In this document: positions 1 through 5,209 of the stretch, piece after piece
Layout of the letters: each line of letters opens with the position of its first letter
How positions within the stretch are numbered: the first letter of the stretch is position 1
DNA from: Phycisphaerales bacterium
GTDB taxonomy: Bacteria; Planctomycetota; Phycisphaerae; Sedimentisphaerales; Anaerobacaceae
Direction: 5' to 3'
NCBI GenBank assembly: GCA_011057845.1
Contig: DSDB01000636.1
Location: forward strand, 1-9,626
Length of the DNA stretch: 9,626 bases
Program-made: the position numbers and the translations under genes
The notes under the pieces: generated by a model
Database searches by the model: none
What the model saw: only the letters and a program-made list of their open reading frames with translations
Told to the model about the DNA's origin: nothing

Positions 1-6
1 CGGCTC

Positions 7-99
7 TGTCATGCCTGCGCAGGCAGGCATCCAGTACGACTCATGGCCGCCGATGGCCTCCAGGCTCGCTCTGGACCCCATGCCTTCGCAGGGGTGACA
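7..99. repeat. REP/MITE-like imperfect inverted-repeat element
   Basis: Two arms of about 28-30 bp face each other. The left arm (7-34) begins TGTCATGCCTGCGCAGGCA and ends in CCAG. The right arm (70-99), read on the opposite strand, begins TGTCACCCCTGCGAAGGCA and ends in GTCCAGA. They match in the terminal TGTCA and the central CCTGCG-AGGCA block. The left arm has its own nested palindrome (TGCCTGCGCAGGCA), so the element can fold into a large cruciform or a two-hairpin form. The layout resembles the short non-coding palindromic repeats scattered between genes in many bacteria. No coding capacity or target-site duplication is evident. Multi-copy status cannot be tested from one window. Confidence 0.6.
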
Positions 100-159
100 T
101 CGTTACTTCCTTGCTCAACAGCGATGGTGAACGTTGAAGGACGCAGGCCAAGTGCTTGA

Positions 160-307
160 TTGCCTATCTTGCCTAGATTGCCTAAGTTTGGCTTTGCTTT
201 TCATTTTCGACTCTGGTGTCGGGTGTGGGCCACTGGCTTACGCTTGCGTATGTTGCCCAAGTTGCCTGAGTTTGGGTTTGTTTTTCATTCTTCGGGTCGG
301 GTGGGGG
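160..307. repeat. Diverged direct duplication built on a 9-mer
   Basis: Block A (169-229) and block B (253-307) align over about 55-60 bp with scattered substitutions and a short gap. Both carry TTGCC-containing 9-mers, then AGTTTGG, a T-rich run containing TTTTTCATT or CTTTTCATT, then GGTGTCGGG or GGTCGGG. Block A is preceded by one more 9-mer, giving three tandem copies (TTGCCTATC, TTGCCTAGA, TTGCCTAAG at 160-186). Block B has two (TTGCCCAAG, TTGCCTGAG at 253-270). It looks like an old tandem duplication of an intergenic repeat. Confidence 0.6.
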
Positions 308-310
308 TTG

Positions 311-352
311 CTGGATACTTGATACTGGATACTCGATGCTGGATTCGGGATT
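311..352. repeat. Short tandem heptamer array (six units)
   Basis: Six consecutive 7-bp units occupy these bases without gaps: CTGGATA, CTTGATA, CTGGATA, CTCGATG, CTGGATT, CGGGATT. The consensus is CTGGATA, and the C at position 1, GAT at positions 4-6 and overall spacing are preserved. Period 7 does not fit a reading frame, which argues against a coding repeat. Degenerate heptamer arrays are a recurrent type of intergenic sequence in some bacteria. Function is unknown. Confidence 0.7.
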
Positions 353-374
353 TGGGGCTCTCTCGCCATGTCAG

Positions 375-389
375 GGGTGTATTATACCC
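375..389. other. Small AT-loop hairpin
   Basis: GGGTGT and ATACCC flank an ATT loop, giving a six-pair stem with one G-T wobble. No T-run follows on either strand, so it is not a convincing intrinsic terminator. It is the only compact hairpin between the ligase stop codon and the heptamer array and could mark the 3' end of the minus-strand transcript. Confidence 0.25.
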
Positions 390-456
390 GGTTTGGGTGG
401 GATAGTCAAGGGGCTTGGGCGGCGCCAAAGTATGCCAGTGGTTCACGCCATAGTGC

Positions 457-1569
457 CTAGGTCACGGTCCGAGCCGCGATATCCAGCTCGAGTGCCCGCA
501 GGTAGCCGCCGAGTTCCTCGCATCGACGGACCTGCCACTGGGATTCGGGGCCTTCCTTCATCATCCGCCGGGCCATCGCCAGGTACTCGCTGGAGCCGAA
601 TTGCTCGCACTTGTCCTCGATCATCTCGAACAGGCGTTCGAGGTATCGCCGCATCGAGACGACCTCGCCGGATTCGGGCTCGATGAGCTTGCCGTCGAGG
701 GCGAATCGCATGGCCTGGAACCGGTTCTGCTCAAGATATGCGTCATTAAGCACAGCCGGTTCAGCCCCGGCTTCGAAGCGATCCTGGTAAACGGCCATGG
801 CTGCCTGACAGACGGCCGCCAGTGCACAGACCCGCCACGTCTCGGTGGGCAGGTCCAACGCCCGGACTTCCACCGTTCCCAACGGCGGCTGCGGGCGAAT
901 CATCCACCAGAGATCGCCCGGGGCCGTCACATCGCCGGCCGCCGCCAGTTTCTCGTAGAACCGCTCCAGGGCGTCGAATGTCTCGAAATAGGGCGGCATG
1001 TGCGAGCGGGGCATGGCCCCAAACAGGTGCAGTCGCGTCGATTGCAGGCCCGTCAGAACCCCCTCGTAATACGGCGAATTGGCCGCCAGCGCCGCCAGCG
1101 GGTATAACCACCGGCGCATCTCATTCATCACGTACATCGCATGATCGACGCTGCGCATCCCCACGTGGACGTGCAGCCCGAACGCCAGCATGCGCCTGGC
1201 GATATACTGGCACTGCTCGCAGACCCACTTGTAATGGGCGTTATTGACGATAGGCATGTTCCGCCAGTCGGCGAAGGGGTGGCTGCCCGCCGCGGTCAGG
1301 CGCGACCCGACCTTCTCGCAGGCCCGTGCCAGCCGCCGCCGGGTATCTGTGACGTCGGCCTCCAGTTCCTCGATGGTCCGGCACACCTGGCTCTGCGATT
1401 CGAGCACCGTCGTATAGAGTTCGTAGCTGACGCGCTGCCGCAGGTCGTCATCGAGTGTGCCAAGCACGGCGTCGACACACGGCCGTGCATCGCCGCTCTG
1501 AGGGTCGATCAGATGGTACTCCTGTTCGATGCCGACGGTGGGAAAGTCCTGATGGACAAAAGGCTTCAT
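457..1569 (-). CDS. GCS2/YbdK-family carboxylate-amine ligase (glutamate-cysteine ligase-like)
   Basis: This 370-residue protein matches the usual length of the YbdK/GCS2 group (about 370 residues), cytosolic enzymes that use ATP to join a carboxylate, typically the gamma-carboxyl of glutamate, to an amine. Visible family features are the N-terminal TVGIEQEYHLID (residues 11-22, equivalent to the GxEEEF acidic metal-binding strand), GLHVHVGM (131-138), ANSPYYEG (163-170), the PPYFETF loop (192-198), DLWWMIRPQPPLGTVEVRALD (219-239, carrying the conserved arginine and glutamate) and the C-terminal NRFQAMRFALDGKLI (282-296). The start ATG overlaps the stop of the upstream amidohydrolase gene (ATGA) and has a good ribosome site. 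Some family members show weak glutamate-cysteine ligase activity in vitro, but many make other amides, so glutathione synthesis should not be assumed. No glutathione synthetase lies nearby. Family call is secure; substrate is unknown. Confidence 0.9.
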   Translation of the reverse strand: MKPFVHQDFPTVGIEQEYHLIDPQSGDARPCVDAVLGTLDDDLRQRVSYELYTTVLESQSQVCRTIEELEADVTDTRRRLARACEKVGSRLTAAGSHPFADWRNMPIVNNAHYKWVCEQCQYIARRMLAFGLHVHVGMRSVDHAMYVMNEMRRWLYPLAALAANSPYYEGVLTGLQSTRLHLFGAMPRSHMPPYFETFDALERFYEKLAAAGDVTAPGDLWWMIRPQPPLGTVEVRALDLPTETWRVCALAAVCQAAMAVYQDRFEAGAEPAVLNDAYLEQNRFQAMRFALDGKLIEPESGEVVSMRRYLERLFEMIEDKCEQFGSSEYLAMARRMMKEGPESQWQVRRCEELGGYLRALELDIAARTVT

Positions 1570-2738
1570 TCGGGGAGCCCCTCATTGCATATATGAATAG
1601 CCATCGCACACAACATGGCGGCCGCCGGCGGCAGGGCCTGGTCGTTGAAATCAAACGCCGCCTCGTGAAGCCCGGGGCCGTCGAGCCCCATCCCGACCCG
1701 AAAGAGCAGCCCCGGCGCGTGCTCCAGGTACCAGCCAAAGTCCTCTGAACCCATGCTTGGGCCGTCCAGTTCCAGCACGTTGTCCTCGCCCAGCAGGGTG
1801 ATTCCGACCTCACGAAAGACCGCATGGAGCCGCCGGTCGGTTAAGACCGCGGGGCTGTGCCCATGAAAAACGACCTCGCCGGTCATTCCCAGTTCGCCGC
1901 AGGTCCGCCCGACAATGGTTTGTATCTCATGGAGCGTGCGGTCTCGAACGGCGGGCGTCAGGGCGCGAACCGTCCCGGACAATTGCCCGCTGTCGGCGAT
2001 GACATTGGCCTGCTCGCCAACCCTGGCCATGCACATGCTGACGACACGCTCGGCCCCGTCAAGGGCGCTCAGGCGGTCCACGACCCTGGCTGCCCCGATC
2101 AAGGGATTGTTCGCCAAGTCGGGTCTGGCGCCATGACCTCCCTTGCCCCTGATATGGATGTGCATCACGTCGCAGGAGGCGAGCATCGTGCCGTTGCGGC
2201 AGGCCACGGCCCCAGTCCTCAGGCCCGGCCATGCATGCAGGCTCAGGATAGCATCGGGCCGCGGATCAAGCGCCCCGGCGGCGATCATGGACCGGGCGCC
2301 TTCGGCAGTCTCCTCTGCCGGCTGAAACAACAGGCGGATTCGCCCCCTCCAGGCATTTCGAAGCTCCAGGAGAATCGCCCCCGCGGCCGCCAGTGCGGCA
2401 CAATGGCCATCGTGCCCGCAACTGTGCGAATATCCCGGGTTCTCGGAGGCGTATTCGGCCCCCGTGGCCTCCGGTATGGCAAGGGCATCCATATCCGCAC
2501 GCAGGATAACATACCTACCGGGCTGCTCGGAATTGATATCGACCAGCAGTCCGGTCCCGGCAACGCCTGTCCGAACCGGCAGCCCCAGGCTCGCCAGCGC
2601 CTCCGCGGTGCACCCGGATGTGCGGTGCTCCTTGAAAGCAGGTTCAGGGCTGCGGTGTATCTGTCGGCGCAGGGTCGTGGCCCAAGCGGCCCGCGACCGC
2701 GATAGGCGAAGGATTGTCTGCAATAGGTCCGTGTTCAT
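1566..2738 (-). CDS. M20D-family metal-dependent amidohydrolase
   Basis: This 390-residue enzyme belongs to the M20D peptidase/amidohydrolase group (hippurate hydrolase, IAA-amino acid hydrolase and N-acetyl-diaminopimelate deacetylase relatives), cytosolic enzymes that cut N-acyl or peptide-like amide bonds using two metal ions. All expected active-site elements are present: HRSPEPAF near residue 28, RADMDAL (80-86), SCGHDGH (106-112; Cys107 and His109 as metal ligands), QPAEETAEGA (139-148; Glu142 as general base, Glu143 as ligand), HAWPG (168-172) and the C-terminal GLHEAAFDFND (356-366; His358 as ligand). The lid/dimerisation domain spans roughly 190-300 and includes GKGGHGARP. The Cys-His-Glu-His-His ligand set is the one typical of M20D. 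No signal peptide is seen. It is the first gene of an operon with the ligase. The start codon has no clear Shine-Dalgarno sequence. The acyl group and amino acid acted on cannot be read from sequence. Confidence 0.92.
   Translation of the reverse strand: MNTDLLQTILRLSRSRAAWATTLRRQIHRSPEPAFKEHRTSGCTAEALASLGLPVRTGVAGTGLLVDINSEQPGRYVILRADMDALAIPEATGAEYASENPGYSHSCGHDGHCAALAAAGAILLELRNAWRGRIRLLFQPAEETAEGARSMIAAGALDPRPDAILSLHAWPGLRTGAVACRNGTMLASCDVMHIHIRGKGGHGARPDLANNPLIGAARVVDRLSALDGAERVVSMCMARVGEQANVIADSGQLSGTVRALTPAVRDRTLHEIQTIVGRTCGELGMTGEVVFHGHSPAVLTDRRLHAVFREVGITLLGEDNVLELDGPSMGSEDFGWYLEHAPGLLFRVGMGLDGPGLHEAAFDFNDQALPPAAAMLCAMAIHICNEGLPE
1578..1583 (-). promoter_or_regulatory. Ribosome binding site of the ligase gene, possibly masked
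   Basis: On the minus strand GAGGGG sits 8 bases before the ligase ATG, inside the last codons of the amidohydrolase gene. It is directly followed by CTCCCC, which can pair with it in a tight hairpin. Ribosomes finishing the upstream gene would open this pairing, so the two genes are probably translationally coupled. This is the clearest Shine-Dalgarno sequence in the window; the other genes lack one. Confidence 0.5.
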
Positions 2739-2794
2739 CGTCGAAACGCCGCCGACAGGCCTGGGACGACCGCCAGGGCGTGGCGACGGGCTGC

Positions 2795-2823
2795 ATCATA
2801 ACGCCCGGCCGGGCCGAATGCAA
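2795..2823 (-). promoter_or_regulatory. Candidate sigma70-like promoter of the amidohydrolase-ligase operon
   Basis: On the minus strand, TTGCAT (2818-2823) and TATGAT (2795-2800, five of six matches to TATAAT) are separated by exactly 17 bases. Transcription would start near 2788, giving a leader of about 50 bases before the ATG at 2738. The -35 box is only moderate (TTG conserved). A perfect palindrome fills most of the spacer, as listed separately. Confidence 0.4.
2803..2814. promoter_or_regulatory. Perfect 12-bp palindrome in promoter spacer (possible operator)
   Basis: GCCCGGCCGGGC reads the same on both strands and lies between the candidate -35 and -10 boxes of the minus-strand operon. 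A repressor bound there would block RNA polymerase. Short GC-only palindromes arise readily in GC-rich DNA, so the call rests mainly on its position. Confidence 0.3.
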
Positions 2824-2939
2824 CAAGCCGACGCCGAACCGGGAGAGCCAGACCGTTGCAGCTCTGCCCGAAGTCCGATATGTCGGGGCGGCGTGATACC
2901 AGCCGGGTGGGATATATGCCGCTTTTCGCCCATTTGAAG

Positions 2940-2968
2940 CTGACTGTTTGCCTATGGTTTAGTAAAAT
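2940..2968 (+). promoter_or_regulatory. Candidate promoter of the sigma factor gene
   Basis: CTGACT (2940-2945, four of six matches to TTGACA) and TAAAAT (2963-2968, five of six matches to TATAAT) are spaced 17 bases apart in the most AT-rich part of the divergent intergenic region. Predicted transcription start is near 2975, giving a leader of about 50 bases. The pattern suits a housekeeping sigma factor rather than the encoded ECF factor itself. Confidence 0.4.
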
Positions 2969-3027
2969 GGCCTGTAACAATTCGGCCCGAACAGGGCACT
3001 TAATAGGTAGCTGCACGTGGGTACAGC

Positions 3028-4899
3028 ATGACGAACACACCGATGGACTACACCGCACTGGTCGAACAGGCTCGTGGCGGTAACCGGCAGGCGATGGAGG
3101 CCCTGGCGGAGGGGATCCGGGGCAGGCTCTATGCGTATGTGTACCGAATCGTGCTGCGTGAGCATTTGGCTCAAGACATAACTCAGGAGACGTTGCTCGA
3201 GATGTTCAAAGTTTTGGGAAAACTCCAACAGGCGGATCGCTTCTGGCCGTGGCTGCGGGCGATCGCCTTCAACAAGATTCGCCGTCATCACAGTAAGCTC
3301 AAACAGCATCGCCAGGCCGTGGAAGCCGGTTATAGCGTCAATCCGGGAGACTACGAACAGTCGGAAGTGGGCTTGACCGGGATCGTCGCCGACGAACTGA
3401 GGCAATTGGTCCTCGGCGCCATGGCGGAGCTTAAACCCAGCCAGCGCAAGGTCTTAACCATGCGCTGCTACGAGGACATGGACTACGGCGACATCGCCCA
3501 GTTGATGGGCTGCAGCGAATTGTCGGCCCGGGTGGCGTTCTGTCGGGCGAAGAAATCGCTGGAGCGGGCGTTGTCGCGGCGGGGATTCCACAAGGGCTTT
3601 CTGGTTACGGCGCTGGTCGTTTTTGGAAAAATAACCGCCCCCAGCGAAGCCGCAGCCGCCACGATCTCCATCACCGCGGCGACGACCAGCGCAGGGGCGA
3701 CGGCGGGCCTGATTGCCTTCGCCGGCTCGAAAGCGGCGGTCGTATCGATCGCGGCCGCCGGCGCGGTGGCGGCGGGTGTCGTTCTCATGCCCGGCGGAGT
3801 GGATACCCCTGCTCCGGGGTCGGATAAGACGCTGGTCGCCACGAGCCGATCCATCGGGGCGGAAGACGGGCATGCCGGCGAATCGTGGTTCTTCTATCCC
3901 GTATCGCCCGATGGGCCCGTGATGATCCGGCGATTCGAGCGGGATGATCACGGGCAACTTTATGCATGTTCCTGGCAGGATGATCGCGCCAGTTATGCCT
4001 TTGACCGCGGCCGCAACACCATAAGTATCAATAACTACCCTGTTTACAACAGCGACCTATCGGTCATGCGGCTGCCCACGGACGGCCCGGCGCTGACCGA
4101 CTTTCTCACGGCGGTTGAAGGTCCGATGAGCCGGGGCGTGGACTATGTCTCGGCGTCGGGCCGGGGTCTGCTGGTCATTGCCGCCACAGGCCATAATGGC
4201 GACGGACGGCGGGCCCAGATCATCCGGCACTACAACGTACTCGACGAGGAATACTCGATGTACCAGTGGCCTCCGGGGGCGGCACTGGTCGACAATCGCG
4301 ATGTGATGCACCGTAGGGGCTGGACGTATTTCAGGGTCTCCGGACGCATAGGCGAGGATGTCGTCAACGGCACGGGCCGCTTGCCGCTGGCCTGTGGGTT
4401 GACCGCCGAGCATTATCCCTGGCTTCGGCTGCGGATTGGCAACACATACAGCATTATTGACGATGCCTCCCGGGCCCGCGTCTTCAACGGGCGGGATGAA
4501 CTCGTCGGCATCTACGCCGGGTTGAGTTTCTTTGAGGGATTACCGCGCCCGTGGATGGGTCTGCACGTGATTGATTCCATCCGCCGCGATGCGGCCCTGG
4601 CCGGGTGTCGATTCGAGACCGAAAACTCCTCCGATACAGGCCGTGTGCAGGTCAAGGTGGCCTGCCACGGCGTGATATTGACCTACTCCATCGATATGGA
4701 GAAGGATCTCGTTACTTCTATTACCTTGACGCCTCGCGATACGTCCGGCCGTCCGGGGGTTCTGTCCTTCTCCTATATGCAGGAGATGGACGAAACCGTC
4801 GGGCAGTTTGAAACGCCCGGGCAAAGCATCTCTGAACGACCCCAACAGACTCGCCTTGGGATACTGTGGCTGGACAAGTGCGCCGGCGCGACACTGTAA
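3028..4899 (+). CDS. Membrane-tethered ECF sigma factor with large C-terminal extracytoplasmic domain
   Basis: The 623-residue product is about three times the length of a normal ECF sigma factor. Residues 8-95 form the sigma-2 region (ARGGNRQAMEAL, then LREHLAQDITQETLLEMFKVL at 43-63 and the WLRAIAFNKIRRHH core-binding/-10 helix at 75-88). Residues 125-183 form sigma-4, with ELKPSQRKVLTMRCYEDMDYGD leading into the helix-turn-helix IAQLMGCSELSARVAFCRAKKSLERAL. A short hydrophobic patch (191-200), an Ala/Thr-rich linker and a strong hydrophobic segment (about 233-254) follow. Roughly 365 residues after that have no domain I recognise; the many alternating beta-strand patterns recall a LolA/RseB-like sheet only loosely. 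Predicted topology puts the sigma domains in the cytoplasm and the C-terminal part outside. No Shine-Dalgarno sequence precedes the ATG; Met6 is an alternative start. No separate anti-sigma gene is adjacent, so sensing and anti-sigma control may be built into this single chain (inference). Confidence 0.88.
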   Translation: MTNTPMDYTALVEQARGGNRQAMEALAEGIRGRLYAYVYRIVLREHLAQDITQETLLEMFKVLGKLQQADRFWPWLRAIAFNKIRRHHSKLKQHRQAVEAGYSVNPGDYEQSEVGLTGIVADELRQLVLGAMAELKPSQRKVLTMRCYEDMDYGDIAQLMGCSELSARVAFCRAKKSLERALSRRGFHKGFLVTALVVFGKITAPSEAAAATISITAATTSAGATAGLIAFAGSKAAVVSIAAAGAVAAGVVLMPGGVDTPAPGSDKTLVATSRSIGAEDGHAGESWFFYPVSPDGPVMIRRFERDDHGQLYACSWQDDRASYAFDRGRNTISINNYPVYNSDLSVMRLPTDGPALTDFLTAVEGPMSRGVDYVSASGRGLLVIAATGHNGDGRRAQIIRHYNVLDEEYSMYQWPPGAALVDNRDVMHRRGWTYFRVSGRIGEDVVNGTGRLPLACGLTAEHYPWLRLRIGNTYSIIDDASRARVFNGRDELVGIYAGLSFFEGLPRPWMGLHVIDSIRRDAALAGCRFETENSSDTGRVQVKVACHGVILTYSIDMEKDLVTSITLTPRDTSGRPGVLSFSYMQEMDETVGQFETPGQSISERPQQTRLGILWLDKCAGATL

Positions 4900-5107
4900 G
4901 GGCATCATACGCAACAGATGCCGTCCACGTGAGCGATGGCCCGCAAGCGTGCCGTCTACTCGTTGTGTGGAATCGCGGAAATGGTTGGGCACTGTGTAGT
5001 TCGTTTGATTCCTGTGGAGCTGAGTGGAGCCTCCGGAAGCCGGCGAGCCGTGCCGGGATGCCCCCTTGAAAAGTGAATATGCGGGCGGGCGGAACCCGTC
5101 GGGAGCC

Positions 5108-5135
5108 CTCGAATCGTGAATCGAGCCTCGAATCT
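5108..5135. repeat. Degenerate period-7 repeat
   Basis: Four 7-base units can be read in register: CTCGAAT, CGTGAAT, CGAGCCT, CGAATCT. The 9-mer CCTCGAATC also occurs twice, 19 bases apart (5107-5115 and 5126-5134). It shares period and CGAT/CGAAT flavour with the array at 311-352 and may be a worn member of the same class. Confidence 0.35.
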
Positions 5136-5147
5136 GGCCGATAAAAC

Positions 5148-5175
5148 GACCTGCGGGACTCCGTCCCGCGTGGTC
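5148..5175. promoter_or_regulatory. Strong hairpin just upstream of beta-helix promoter
   Basis: GCGGGAC (5153-5159) and GTCCCGC (5163-5169) pair perfectly around a TCC loop. The stem extends through a T-G wobble and GACC/GGTC (5148-5151 with 5172-5175) with one bulged T. No T-run follows, so factor-independent termination is doubtful. It occupies the -35 region of the following promoter, where it could act as an operator, or it may mark the 3' end of the sigma transcript. Confidence 0.5.
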
Positions 5176-5192
5176 CGTCTGATCGGTTATGG

Positions 5193-5201
5193 TGATATAA
5201 T
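5193..5201 (+). promoter_or_regulatory. Extended -10 promoter, apparently producing a leaderless mRNA
   Basis: TGATATAAT is a perfect extended -10 (TGN followed by the exact TATAAT consensus). Its last base is only 8 bases before the A of the start codon at 5210, so the expected transcription start (about 7 bases downstream of the box) falls on or next to that ATG. No -35 box is found at the right distance, which an extended -10 does not need. GATATAATATC (5194-5204) is also a perfect inverted repeat around a central A. No Shine-Dalgarno sequence precedes the ATG, in keeping with a leaderless transcript. Confidence 0.55.
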
Positions 5202-5209
5202 ATCGTCGT

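Larger units (their letters stand above)
1..456. other. Repeat-rich intergenic region, no gene seen
   Basis: This stretch lies downstream of the minus-strand ligase gene. The short open frames in it (longest about 116 codons) run through repeats, show no recognisable domain and have cysteine-, leucine- or arginine-rich compositions typical of chance translation. It holds three separate repeat structures, listed individually, and a small hairpin. No T-rich intrinsic terminator is visible for the minus-strand operon, so its transcription end is undefined. Confidence 0.7.
4900..5209. other. Intergenic region between sigma factor and beta-helix genes
   Basis: These 310 bases hold no convincing gene. 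Short frames here are chance extensions of frames overlapping the sigma gene. Contents in order: weak GC stems (for example CCGGC at 5040-5044 pairing with GCCGG at 5052-5056), a degenerate period-7 stretch at 5108-5135, a strong hairpin at 5148-5175 and the extended -10 promoter at 5193-5201. No hairpin with a T-run is present, so the sigma gene has no obvious intrinsic terminator. Confidence 0.6.

Noticed and set aside
134..686. Plus-strand open frames over the left flank
   Set aside because: They run through the 9-mer and heptamer repeats, have biased compositions without domains, and the last one overlaps the well-supported ligase gene on the other strand.
1857..2705. A 282-codon plus-strand frame opposite the amidohydrolase
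   Set aside because: It lies entirely antisense to an enzyme with a complete active site. Its translation is Gly/Pro/Arg-rich with no motif, as expected from GC-rich shadow frames.
4866..5069. Frameshifted continuation of the sigma-factor C-terminus
   Set aside because: The downstream frame has no similarity in style to the preceding domain, and nothing in the sequence (homopolymer run or slippery site) suggests a frameshift.
5153..5169. Intrinsic terminator of the sigma gene
   Set aside because: The stem is strong but no T-run follows on the plus strand (CGTCTGATCGG comes next), and it lies about 250 bases past the stop codon. It is listed as a hairpin of uncertain role instead.
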